NCBI GenBank assembly: GCA_963976815.1
Contig: CAXBLU010000003.1
Coordinates: 372,001-436,000 of the forward strand
DNA length: 64,000 nt
Source of the DNA: JAHRVQ01 sp963976815
GTDB lineage: Bacteria > Pseudomonadota > Gammaproteobacteria > Pseudomonadales > Azotimanducaceae
Direction: 5' to 3'
Part shown: positions 9,105 to 18,123 of the stretch, one piece after another
Layout of the letters: each line of letters starts with the position of its first letter
Numbering within the stretch: the stretch's first letter is position 1
Notes under the pieces: generated by a model
The model's database searches: none
What the model was told of the DNA's origin: nothing
Seen by the model: only the letters and a program-made list of their open reading frames with translations
Program-made: the position numbers and the translations under genes

Positions 9105-12100
9105 TTGGCAGGCAGTGACCCTATACTCATACTCTACGAGTATGATGACCCAGCTAGTCGGCAGGCTTTTGTGCAAACAACTGCCAAGTGGCCCTCTGGC
9201 GTGGTCGCACCTATTTTGTGTTTTGCATTCTCCCGCCAGTCTAATCTAGAACAACCGGCACATGACGTCATTCCGACGGGCTATCGCATGGGGCCCATGG
9301 ATAACAACAAAAGCCCTCTCAAGAATCAGCATCTGTATGCAATTACCCACGGCATCAAACTGACCCCAGGAGAAAATTTTTGGGATCTCGGCGGCCGGGC
9401 TACAGAATCGGAACTACTTTCGGAAATCGTAGAATGCTATAGCCGAGCACTCCGAGAGCGCGGGCTAATCATCAATTGTACCTCGGCCTATCGTCGACTA
9501 ACCCAAAGCCATCACGATACCCCTGTTGCAAATTTCAATAATGACTCTGGATCTGAATTGGCAAACAGGGCATTAAAATTTGGCTTCAGTCACCAGTCGC
9601 CGCTCCAATTTAGAATTCTCAACAAAGTTGCCACGGCGGTCGACAACAGTACCGGTGTTGACATTAACCTCTTCCATCGCGGCTGGCTCCTGGCTGAAGG
9701 ATTTAGTGATGGCATTGATATCGACACACTCCTGGCCCATGGTAGTAGCGTGACCAATGGAAACAACCTGGTCGAACGACTGCTGGATAAAAACCGTAGC
9801 TTTGACTGGCGGGATGATCATTACCAACGTCTCGCCACCTGGATCGGAGAAAGCTTAAACAACCAGGATTCAACGCTAGTAAAAATTTGGATTGTCGGCG
9901 CGAGCCCGACTAATCTGGCAAAATTGTTTGATGTGATTGTGACCCATGCTGGCGGTCATTCAGCATTGATACGTCGACTTAAAATCTACGTAAGTGAATT
10001 TACCTCCGGCGCAATTAAGGCAGTCCAGGGCGCTTCAAAAAACATTGATACCCTACTCCCCCAGAGCGAACACAAAACTCAAATTCAAAGCCTGTGGCGC
10101 CACACCGTCATTCACAGCAAACATAACTTGTTTGTTGATGCGCCTTATCGCGACATGGACCTTATTATTTGCCCCTGGATACTCGGTGCGCTGACTCAGG
10201 ACGCCCAAAGCCAACTGTTACAGGTCCTGCACAGCTCCCAGCGGACCGGTGCTACATTGCTGTTATCTGAAAACGAAACCAAAGAAATACAAATCTCAGG
10301 CTATATACGTTCACCCGGCAACGGAATTTTGATCGCATCGGGTAGCAAGGTTAAAACGAGCGCGGGAAAATACCGTATCCCAAAAGTTGCTCTGGGCAAT
10401 GCACTCGAATCAAAGGCAATTTACAGATTGGATGAATCGTTGCATATCCTATCCTGTAAAGGCATTACCGATCGGTTTAACGCCGCTGACTATGTCGACG
10501 GAAAGCACTCAGAAAATAAGCCTATCCATGATGTCATTCGAGCTGACCTACGGGGCAGCACCCTTGAGTTACTTGCCCATACTACCAATGCATCCGAGCG
10601 TAATAAGCTGGTACTGACCCGGGACAGCCTGATTTTGATCACGCTCCAGGATCGGCCTGATCTAGCTAAACCAACTCGAGAGCTTTGGTTTCAAGTACTA
10701 GAAAATGTTGACATTCAACTACAGGGTACAAATCTCGAGCCGCTAAAAAATGAACAATTAAGCAATCAGCAAATTGCGATAAATCACGTTCAGACGCTAC
10801 ATACGGAAGGATTAAAGAACTTCAAATCCCTCGAACATCTAAGCATACAGCTCGCCTCCGATAACGAGGCACTGCAGAGTGAAGTAGCGCCACTCAAATA
10901 CAAGCTCGAAGATGTGACCAACAAACTGGAAGAACTCGAAGATCAGCTGACCCAGCAGCGGAACAACGCAGAGATTGTCGAGAAGTCATTCTACAACGCC
11001 ACTATGCCGATGATGATATGCAATCCGAACGGAAAGATTGAAAGACTCAATCGCGCCTTTTCAGCTATGTTTGAAACAACCCTGGAGGACGCACAGCATA
11101 TTGCTAACCCTGCATTACGGTTACCTGTCCAGGAACTCCTGGAACGCATCGTAGTACTCAAAGATAGCGATGAACCGGAACTATTTAGCTTTTTGAATCC
11201 AAGAACCGGCAGCCCCTGTCAATTGATCATGAGCAACTTACTCAATCAGGCCCAGGGCGATTCAGCAATTCAAATTCAGGTTATGCCCGAGAACAGCAAG
11301 CAGATCGAAGAAGCCGAATTTATTCACGGGCTTGAATTACTCGGAATTGGCTCCGTCATTACAAACAGCATGGGTATCGTGCAATTCATCGACCCAAGGG
11401 TCTGCGAATGGATGGATTTATCCGGCGACAATAACTTACATCAACCATTTGAGGCTTTGTTACAACCCGGCTATCAGGAATTACATCAGAACATGTTTGC
11501 AACCCTCAAGACTGGCCAGGCCATCGACTATGAAGCGCCGTTAGCCAGGATCAATGGTGAGCTGGTGTGGATCAGAATCAGAGCGATGCAACTTCATCCA
11601 GAACATTCCGACCACTTTCTCTTTCTGGTTGAGAATATCCGTGAAAAGAAACGGAATGAAAAAGAAACCATGGTCGCTCAGAAGCTCGAGCTGCTCGGTC
11701 AAATCACCGGCGGCGTTGCCCATGATTTCAACAATATACTCGCGGTTGTCATGGGCTACATCGAGCTGATGACCATCAACATAGAGGATTTGTCGGCAAA
11801 TGATATGGATCGATATCTTGCACAAATGAAGGATGCGTGCGAGCGAGCACGGGACCTGATTCAACAAATGCTGTTTTACTCCCGGGGAGATAAAAAACAA
11901 AACATTAAGAAACAAAATCTTGCTGAATCAATTACGACAGCACTACCGCTGCTACGAACATCACTTCGAGACAATATTAATCTAACAACAGACTTTGCAG
12001 CTGAGGCCGCAATGATAGAAATGGACCCAACGCATCTTCACCAAATACTCATGAACCTGAGCATTAACGCGCGCGACGCAATAGCCGAATGTAGAGACCG

Positions 12101-12845
12101 CGATGGTGAAATTGTCATTTCAACAGCACCCGGTTTTATGGCACACAATCTACAATGCGCCTCTTGTTCAAATCAATTTAGCGTTAAAAAACCCGACAAA
12201 TATGTCGTGCTGAGCGTGACCGACAACGGCAGCGGTATACCCCCAGAAGCCCTGGATCAAATGTTTGACCCCTTTTTCTCCACCAAACCCGTCAATCAGG
12301 GAAGTGGCATGGGGCTCTCCGTGATCCATGGTCTGGTCCATCAATACAAAGGCCACCTTCAGGTGCTGAACTCAAACTACGGCGTACAGTTTCGCCTCTG
12401 GTTGCCGGTAGCCAGCAGGAGTCGGGATGTTGATGCATCCCTCGTGGTGGAAGAAGGATCAACCGCCGTACCGAACTGGAATGTGCTATTGGTTGAGGAC
12501 GACGAGAGTGTTGCCAGCGTACTTAGCAAGATGCTGAAACAATTAGATTTAGGCGTGGTGCAATGTAGTACGGGAGTTGAGGCGGCACGTCTAATCAAGC
12601 AGAATCAGGATATTGATCTCGTGATTACAGACCTTTCCATGCCAGGTATGAATGGTATAGACGTGGCTGCCTATTGCGAGGAGTTTGCGCCGAATCTTCC
12701 TGTCATCATCCTTACGGGCAGTGTTTCAAACACCGATTCGGTAGACATGCCGGCAAACACCGCGGCGATACTCAGAAAGCCTGCTACCATTCACCAGATC
12801 AGCAAAACCCTGCAGCAACTATCGAATAGGATCATCACCCACTAG
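9105..12845 (+). CDS. Hybrid sensor histidine kinase with degenerate CheB-like and CheR-like N-terminal domains
   Basis: The product is 1246 residues from a TTG at 9105 (GAGG upstream). Residues about 870-1105 are a kinase core with H-box GGVAHDFNN, N-box LSINARDAI and G-boxes DNGSGIPPE and GSGMGLSV. Residues about 1125-1240 form a receiver (LLVEDDE, phospho-Asp in VITDLSMPGM, Lys in LRKPAT). PAS-type domains lie near 625-745 and 745-865, after a coiled coil at about 575-625. Residues 1-440 align by eye with the CheB and CheR domains of the fusion at 14484-17531, for example KIWIVGAS against RIWCAGCS and DMDLIICPW against NMDLVFCRN. The CheB triad and the SAM-binding residues are not conserved. 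It is probably a sensor kinase that keeps these folds for binding or scaffolding. Confidence 0.85.
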   Translation: MAGSDPILILYEYDDPASRQAFVQTTAKWPSGVVAPILCFAFSRQSNLEQPAHDVIPTGYRMGPMDNNKSPLKNQHLYAITHGIKLTPGENFWDLGGRATESELLSEIVECYSRALRERGLIINCTSAYRRLTQSHHDTPVANFNNDSGSELANRALKFGFSHQSPLQFRILNKVATAVDNSTGVDINLFHRGWLLAEGFSDGIDIDTLLAHGSSVTNGNNLVERLLDKNRSFDWRDDHYQRLATWIGESLNNQDSTLVKIWIVGASPTNLAKLFDVIVTHAGGHSALIRRLKIYVSEFTSGAIKAVQGASKNIDTLLPQSEHKTQIQSLWRHTVIHSKHNLFVDAPYRDMDLIICPWILGALTQDAQSQLLQVLHSSQRTGATLLLSENETKEIQISGYIRSPGNGILIASGSKVKTSAGKYRIPKVALGNALESKAIYRLDESLHILSCKGITDRFNAADYVDGKHSENKPIHDVIRADLRGSTLELLAHTTNASERNKLVLTRDSLILITLQDRPDLAKPTRELWFQVLENVDIQLQGTNLEPLKNEQLSNQQIAINHVQTLHTEGLKNFKSLEHLSIQLASDNEALQSEVAPLKYKLEDVTNKLEELEDQLTQQRNNAEIVEKSFYNATMPMMICNPNGKIERLNRAFSAMFETTLEDAQHIANPALRLPVQELLERIVVLKDSDEPELFSFLNPRTGSPCQLIMSNLLNQAQGDSAIQIQVMPENSKQIEEAEFIHGLELLGIGSVITNSMGIVQFIDPRVCEWMDLSGDNNLHQPFEALLQPGYQELHQNMFATLKTGQAIDYEAPLARINGELVWIRIRAMQLHPEHSDHFLFLVENIREKKRNEKETMVAQKLELLGQITGGVAHDFNNILAVVMGYIELMTINIEDLSANDMDRYLAQMKDACERARDLIQQMLFYSRGDKKQNIKKQNLAESITTALPLLRTSLRDNINLTTDFAAEAAMIEMDPTHLHQILMNLSINARDAIAECRDRDGEIVISTAPGFMAHNLQCASCSNQFSVKKPDKYVVLSVTDNGSGIPPEALDQMFDPFFSTKPVNQGSGMGLSVIHGLVHQYKGHLQVLNSNYGVQFRLWLPVASRSRDVDASLVVEEGSTAVPNWNVLLVEDDESVASVLSKMLKQLDLGVVQCSTGVEAARLIKQNQDIDLVITDLSMPGMNGIDVAAYCEEFAPNLPVIILTGSVSNTDSVDMPANTAAILRKPATIHQISKTLQQLSNRIITH

Positions 12846-12850
12846 TCATG

Positions 12851-13300
12851 CTAGTCGTTAGGTAGCACGACCAGCTCAAACCAGAAGTTGGTGACCTGGC
12901 GAATACAATCCTGAAATTTCACATAGTCCAAAGGCTTAATCAGGTACGCACTACAGTGTTGGCGGTACATTTCTATCACATCCTTACCGTTAGACGAGGT
13001 CGTCAACACAATCACAGGAATGTTTCGATACCGATCATCTTCCTTTATCTTGACCAGCGTTTCACGGCCATCCATGACCGGCAGATTCAGATCAAGCAAG
13101 ATAATGTCCGGCCTGATGGCATCTTTAAACTTTCCTTCCTGCGCCAGGAACGACATGCATTCCTGACCATCAGCTGCATGATGTAAATTAACGCGAAACT
13201 TTGCACCGGCAAAACTTGCCCGGGTAAGTTCCACATCGTCATAATCATCTTCAACCAACAAGACCTCTGCGGGTCGGCCAAGTTCACTTAATCTACGCAC
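12851..13300 (-). CDS. Single-domain response regulator (Rcp1-like)
   Basis: The product is 149 residues, essentially one receiver domain: LLVEDDYDD acidic pocket, phospho-Asp in ILLDLNLPVMDG, Thr in VLTTSS and Lys in YLIKPLD. No output domain follows. The GTG start shares one base with the TAG of the upstream kinase gene, so the two are translated together and probably form a cognate pair. Rcp-type regulators accept phosphate from PAS or phytochrome-like kinases and act through protein contacts or as phosphate shuttles. The 3' end lies 5 bp from the end of the convergent hybrid kinase gene. Confidence 0.93.
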   Translation of the reverse strand: MRRLSELGRPAEVLLVEDDYDDVELTRASFAGAKFRVNLHHAADGQECMSFLAQEGKFKDAIRPDIILLDLNLPVMDGRETLVKIKEDDRYRNIPVIVLTTSSNGKDVIEMYRQHCSAYLIKPLDYVKFQDCIRQVTNFWFELVVLPND

Positions 13301-14487
13301 TATCCTACGTCGCTCCTACCTGTATGATCTTTATTTTCGCCGTTAAAATGAACCGTTACCAGAGTACCCCGATCAACTTCAGAATCAATCTTAATATCAC
13401 CATTGTGGCGCTTTGAAATTCGTTTGCAAATAGCCAATCCCATCCCTGTGCCACCACCATACTGCTGACGGCTATGGAGACGCTTAAACAGCTCGAATAC
13501 AGCTTCATGGTACTTAGCATCAATACCGATACCGTTATCTTCAAAGTGTAAAACCGTTTCATGTCCTACTTTGGAACCATATATTTTTAGCGTGGCACCC
13601 TCGGGCTTACTATAAATCATGGCGTTCTTGATCAGGTTTTGGAACAAACGGGTGATGAGTGTTCTGATTCCCGTGATCGTGGGCAAGGCTTCAATCGTGA
13701 TGGTCCCCGTCCAGTCCTGATTGTCTGCCTGTAGATGCGCCACCACTTGCTTTGCTATCTCGCCAAGATCAAGCATTTCTACTTCTAGCTCTGGAACTGT
13801 GATCCGAGAAAGCTCTAGTAGATCATCAACCATGCGCTGCATGTACACCGCATTACCATTAACCGATTCCATCCAGCTCAGCAGTTCTTCATCCCCGTAC
13901 TGCTCCACCTTTACTGTTATAAGATCCAGAAAACTGCTGATCCTTCTTAGCGGCGCATTTAAGTCATGGGAGGCGACAAACGCAAACTCTTCAAGATGTT
14001 CATTGCTCTCGGAAATCTGTCGAACGCGATCATTCAGCGTCAGCTCCTCTGCCTGCAAGAGTTTAAGTTGCGTGATATCAGTATGGGCACCCAGCATTCT
14101 GATCGGTTTACCTGTTTCATCCCGAATGGCAAGTCCCCTACAACGAATCCAGACCGTCGAGCCGTCGGCATGCAAATATCGCACAATCTGGTCATAGGGG
14201 TGGTTAGGATCTGCACAATGCCGTTTGAAATTCTCTAGTACCAATTCTAGATCTTCTTGGTTGATAAGCTTTTGCCAGGCTGCAGCTAAATGAGGCTTGG
14301 ATTCCGGGTCATACCCCAGGGTTTTCCAAAACTCCGGGCTCATCCATTCGTAGGCCGGCGCGTCAAGATCCCAATACCATATACCGTCAAGTGAACCCCC
14401 TTGAAGAAACTCAAAAATATCCTCGTCTTCTCGAACCTTTTTATACAGTTCGGCTTTTAAATAATGCCCGTCATCGGGGAGGCTCAT
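13300..14487 (-). CDS. PAS-domain sensor histidine kinase
   Basis: The product has 395 residues. A PAS domain at about 25-145 (WYWDLDAPAYEWMSPEFW to GAHTDITQLK) precedes a short coiled coil. The dimerisation and phosphoacceptor helix carries FVASHDLNAPLRRI, and the HATPase domain carries LIKNAMIYSKP, DNGIGID and GTGMGLAIC. No membrane segment is present, so it is a soluble kinase. The start codon overlaps the stop of the CheB-CheR fusion by 4 bp, and the next gene is its likely response regulator. The PAS type (fold-3 class) can bind haem, flavin or nothing; no cofactor ligand can be called with confidence. Confidence 0.93.
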   Translation of the reverse strand: MSLPDDGHYLKAELYKKVREDEDIFEFLQGGSLDGIWYWDLDAPAYEWMSPEFWKTLGYDPESKPHLAAAWQKLINQEDLELVLENFKRHCADPNHPYDQIVRYLHADGSTVWIRCRGLAIRDETGKPIRMLGAHTDITQLKLLQAEELTLNDRVRQISESNEHLEEFAFVASHDLNAPLRRISSFLDLITVKVEQYGDEELLSWMESVNGNAVYMQRMVDDLLELSRITVPELEVEMLDLGEIAKQVVAHLQADNQDWTGTITIEALPTITGIRTLITRLFQNLIKNAMIYSKPEGATLKIYGSKVGHETVLHFEDNGIGIDAKYHEAVFELFKRLHSRQQYGGGTGMGLAICKRISKRHNGDIKIDSEVDRGTLVTVHFNGENKDHTGRSDVG

Positions 14488-17400
14488 TTATTAATTTCTC
14501 CACCGGAGGACAAAAATTGACCAACCTGGTAGCTTTGTAGTGTGAGGTGCAGTGACTTCTCCAACACGACGGTGGATAGATGCTTTTTCGCAATAAAATC
14601 AAAAACGCCAAATTCTCGTAAATCCGCTAACTTGCGCTTATCTAGAGCGGTTAGCAAAATAATCGGAGGTGCACTTTTTGAGCGCGATTTAAGGAATTCA
14701 CTTGCGTCACCATCACCGAGGAGATAATCCAGTAGTACAACATCATAATAGCTATCGCGGTCCATTCTGCGACCTTCTTCAATCGTTGTACACACTTCAA
14801 TAGTAGGCTTAAACAGCTCACTTCGCATGAGATGTTGCTCAATCAGTTTCCCATCATCAAGATCGTCTTCAATAATCAAAAAACGGAGATCGGGTATTTT
14901 TTTATGGTCAGACAGTGGATTAAGCATATTTTCCAAACGAGCATGTCGTTGATCTAACAGAGCTCTCGCTTGAACCAATTGCTCTCGCTCTTCCTGCAGT
15001 ACTGTTGAGTGTGTGATATCAGCAAAACAAACAACAACACCATCAATGACTCTCTCCAAGTTAACATAGGGAGTGGTTCGAGCGGTGAGTAGCTCACCTG
15101 CCTGGCTCCGATATTCACGGGACAACTCCTGATTGCTGTCCAATACCTGCCGACAATCTATCGCAAAGCTTTCGCTCAGCGAATGTGTTATATCTTCGAT
15201 ACTTCGACCCAAATCAGCGTTAATCAATTTGAAATAGCGCGTAACTGATGGCGAAAAATGTTTAACCCGCAAATCTTTATCCAATGCCAACAGACAAACG
15301 CTAGGGTTTTTCATTAGGTTTTCAAAGTCAGTGGTACTCTCTTCAAGCAAAATTACCTTGTGTTGATACTCTGAATTAACCGAGTACAACTCCTCATTGA
15401 CGGACTGCAACTCCTCATTGGTACTTTGCATTTCCTCATTTGCCGCCATGAGTTCTTCGTTAGTACTTTGCAATTCTTCGTTTGACGTTTGCAGTTCTTC
15501 TACCGTAACCGCCAGACTCGCTCTAGATTGTTGAAGCTCATATTCCAGGTCCTCAATTCGATTATCCATCATTTGTTTTTCATCAAATTGAATTGCTGCT
15601 TGATCTGGCTGCCCGCCGCTCTCACGGTTCAAAAAGCTGACCAGCAGGCATGCCTGGGGCACCTGGGAAGGTCCTGGAAGTTCGGCATAACTCACAGAAA
15701 GATCGACTACAGATTTATTTGGCAATGAAACGCCTAGATAGGTGATGGTTTTCGCTTCAAGCTTGGCTTTTTGCATGGCAGTTGTCACCGCGACCAACAA
15801 TCCTTCATCCAACACCGCATCGACTTTAAAGCTACTGGGTCCGGGACTGATTTTTTTCGTGTAGGGTGTGCAATCGCCAATCGAATACATCACCTCATTG
15901 TCCTGATTAAAAACCAGAGTAGGCGGCGCATAGGTTTCGCTCAAATCTTTGAAAACCATCGACAGCGCTTCCTGTTGTCTACTTTCAACATGGGTCTGCA
16001 ACACGGGGGATAAGGATTTGTTGCCGCTAGAAATCGCTTCTCGGGGCTGTAGCTGTCGACTATCTAATAACATTCTTTCGTTTTTAATTTTTATATATTG
16101 CTTAAGCCGTCGGTCAACGGCGGTATAGCTATCAGTCAATTCTGCTACCAGTGACTCCGACGGTCCCAGCGTCAGGTAGCCATCTTTGTTTAAGGCAAAG
16201 TTTAGATACAACTGAACCTTCTTCTGGGGTTCTGAATCCAGATAGATCAAGAGGTTGCGGCAAAAAACAAGATCCATATTGGAAAAAGGCGGGTCCGAAA
16301 TCACGTTGTGCACAGCAAATACGACCTTCTGCCGGATTCTTTTATCAATTTCGTAGCCGCCATCCTTTTCGGTAAAATACGTCCCCAGGATGGTGGGCGT
16401 CATTTCGTCAGCAATACGAGCAGAAAATTGCCCGAGGCTCGCCTCATGTACGGCACTAGCGTCTATGTCGGTGGCAAATATCTTAAAATTTCGAGAGATA
16501 TCCAAATCAGCCATGACTTCAACCAGGGTGATCGCAATTGAATAGGCTTCCTCACCTGTTGAACAACCCGCACACCAGATTCGGATTTCTTTGCTGGAGG
16601 TCGAATGTTTTAAAACAGCTGGGATCATTACTTTTCGTAGGGTTTCGAACATCTCCTCATCCCGGAAGAAGCTGGTGACCCCAATCAAAATTTCCTTACC
16701 GAGTGCAGATTGTTCCTGACTGTTGTTACGTAAAAATTCTAGATAGTCCGCCCAGCTGTCTAACTGATGTAAACTGGCGCGCTTGTCAATTCGTCTACCG
16801 ATGGTCGAACGCTTGTAATCTTTTAGGTCGATATGGACGTGTTTCTGAACTGTATTGCAGACCTCTTCCAAAATAGATTCCGCTTCCTGGGGATTTTCCA
16901 TTCTGATTTCAAAATCGCTTGCCAATTTTGAATAATTTTTTTTGTAACTTTCAAGATACCGGGGGACTTCACCTACCGGAAAACTATGGTCAACATAACC
17001 TGACGCTAAAGCAGCCTTCGGCATACCATCAAATTTTGCTTCCGCGGGGTCTTGAACCAGAACCAGGCCACCCACCTCCTTAATGCCAGCAATGCCTCTG
17101 GAGCCATCACTCCCCGTCCCCGATAGAACAATACCCACGGCCCGGTTTTGTTGATCTTCTGCTAAAGAACGAAAAAATGTATCAATTGGCAAACTCAAAG
17201 CAACGTGAGGTGCAGCGTCGGTCAGCAACAAGGTGCCCTCAGCAATAATCATGCTCTTACGGGCGGGGATAAGATAAACGTGATTACTCAGAACAGTCTC
17301 ACCGTCTTCCGCAACGCTCACCGGCATGTCCGTACATCGGGACAGAAGATGGTCCATCATGCTTTTAAAATCAGGGGACAAATGCTGAACAACCACAAAA

Positions 17401-17531
17401 GCGGCGCCAAGGTCGGGTGGACAATGGCTGAAAAATACCTGCAATGCGTCTAGCCCCCCCGCAGAGGCGCCAATACCCACTACCAAATGTAGGTCACTTT
17501 CTACAGTCTGATTTCCCGTCTCCGCTTCCAC
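14484..17531 (-). CDS. CheB-CheR-PAS-receiver fusion protein
   Basis: The chosen GTG start at 17531 follows AAGGG by 9 nt and gives 1015 residues; a TTG at 17570 would add 13. The order is: CheB methylesterase with its triad intact (GASAGG Ser, VVQHL His, GTGSDGSRG Asp), CheR methyltransferase with SAM loop WCAGCSTGEEA, TDID and FCRNLLIYL, a PAS-like segment, a long coiled coil made of repeated NEELQS-type heptads, a second PAS and a C-terminal receiver (LIIEDDLDDG, LLDYLLGD, LLTALD). CheB and CheR set receptor glutamate methylation in chemotaxis, but in such fusions they often serve other signalling. No chemoreceptor, CheA or CheW gene is nearby. It is first in a three-gene overlapping unit with the kinase and regulator. 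Confidence 0.92.
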   Translation of the reverse strand: MEAETGNQTVESDLHLVVGIGASAGGLDALQVFFSHCPPDLGAAFVVVQHLSPDFKSMMDHLLSRCTDMPVSVAEDGETVLSNHVYLIPARKSMIIAEGTLLLTDAAPHVALSLPIDTFFRSLAEDQQNRAVGIVLSGTGSDGSRGIAGIKEVGGLVLVQDPAEAKFDGMPKAALASGYVDHSFPVGEVPRYLESYKKNYSKLASDFEIRMENPQEAESILEEVCNTVQKHVHIDLKDYKRSTIGRRIDKRASLHQLDSWADYLEFLRNNSQEQSALGKEILIGVTSFFRDEEMFETLRKVMIPAVLKHSTSSKEIRIWCAGCSTGEEAYSIAITLVEVMADLDISRNFKIFATDIDASAVHEASLGQFSARIADEMTPTILGTYFTEKDGGYEIDKRIRQKVVFAVHNVISDPPFSNMDLVFCRNLLIYLDSEPQKKVQLYLNFALNKDGYLTLGPSESLVAELTDSYTAVDRRLKQYIKIKNERMLLDSRQLQPREAISSGNKSLSPVLQTHVESRQQEALSMVFKDLSETYAPPTLVFNQDNEVMYSIGDCTPYTKKISPGPSSFKVDAVLDEGLLVAVTTAMQKAKLEAKTITYLGVSLPNKSVVDLSVSYAELPGPSQVPQACLLVSFLNRESGGQPDQAAIQFDEKQMMDNRIEDLEYELQQSRASLAVTVEELQTSNEELQSTNEELMAANEEMQSTNEELQSVNEELYSVNSEYQHKVILLEESTTDFENLMKNPSVCLLALDKDLRVKHFSPSVTRYFKLINADLGRSIEDITHSLSESFAIDCRQVLDSNQELSREYRSQAGELLTARTTPYVNLERVIDGVVVCFADITHSTVLQEEREQLVQARALLDQRHARLENMLNPLSDHKKIPDLRFLIIEDDLDDGKLIEQHLMRSELFKPTIEVCTTIEEGRRMDRDSYYDVVLLDYLLGDGDASEFLKSRSKSAPPIILLTALDKRKLADLREFGVFDFIAKKHLSTVVLEKSLHLTLQSYQVGQFLSSGGEINK

Positions 17532-17613
17532 GTACCTAATCCCTTGGTAACCACAGAATGTATCTATCAATTTTGCCCGCTATTACGAGTACCTGCAATG
17601 CGACCTTATGGCG

Positions 17614-17641
17614 TTGTTTAGGTTATAAAAACTGATAGAAT
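17614..17641 (+). promoter_or_regulatory. Predicted sigma-70 promoter of fdxA
   Basis: TTGTTT at 17614, a 16-bp spacer and TAGAAT at 17636 (5 of 6 consensus positions) lie about 55 bp before the fdxA start at 17695. AAGGACA is the ribosome binding site. Identified by eye only. Confidence 0.4.
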
Positions 17642-17694
17642 GCCGCTTTAAATATTTCCCGGTTCCGACCAAAACTATATAAGGACATCAACCC

Positions 17695-18018
17695 ATGACA
17701 TTTGTGGTGAGTGACGGCTGCATTAAGTGCAAGCATACCGATTGCGTAGAAGTTTGCCCTGTTGACTGCTTCTATGAGGGCCCAAATTTTCTAGTCATCA
17801 ATCCTGATGAATGTATCGATTGCGCACTATGTGAACCGGAATGTCCTGTGGACGCTATCTTCTCTGAAGACGAGTTGCCAGAAGCTGAGCAGGCATTTTT
17901 GGATCTAAATGCGGAACTGAGCGAAGTTTGGCCAAATATTACTGAAAAGAAAGACCCCCTGCCCGATGCTGAAGACTGGGCGGATGTAAAAGGTAAAATG
18001 GAACATCTAGAAAGATAG
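17695..18018 (+). CDS. fdxA: Ferredoxin FdxA (7Fe-8S type)
   Basis: The product has 107 residues, as in Azotobacter-type FdI/FdxA. The N-terminal half holds the cluster ligands: CIKCKHTDCVEVCP, where a missing Cys spacing is typical of a 3Fe-4S site, and CIDCALCEPECP for a 4Fe-4S site. The acidic C-terminal half (AEQAFLDLNAELSEVWPNIT) is the family's extension. It is a cytosolic low-potential electron carrier. It converges on rpoS, as in pseudomonads where fdxA separates rpoS from mutS. Confidence 0.96.
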   Translation: MTFVVSDGCIKCKHTDCVEVCPVDCFYEGPNFLVINPDECIDCALCEPECPVDAIFSEDELPEAEQAFLDLNAELSEVWPNITEKKDPLPDAEDWADVKGKMEHLER

Positions 18019-18052
18019 CATTTCCGTCAAAGGCCATGAATAACATTATCCA

Positions 18053-18070
18053 GGCGGGGTATTCCCCGCC
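18053..18070. terminator. GC-rich hairpin between convergent fdxA and rpoS
   Basis: GGCGGGG, loop TATT and CCCCGCC make a perfect 7-bp stem between the two convergent genes. Neither strand has a proper T-run after it, so it may be a weak bidirectional terminator or an mRNA 3'-end stabiliser. Confidence 0.5.
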
Positions 18071-18123
18071 CTGATAATTCGCCTTGTCTGCCTATCTTCA
18101 CTGAAACCATTGACTAAAATCGG

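Noticed and set aside
18019..18123. Possible RsmZ-type small RNA between rpoS and fdxA, as in pseudomonads
   Set aside because: The interval is only 105 bp, has one hairpin and lacks the series of GGA loops expected of an RsmA-binding RNA.
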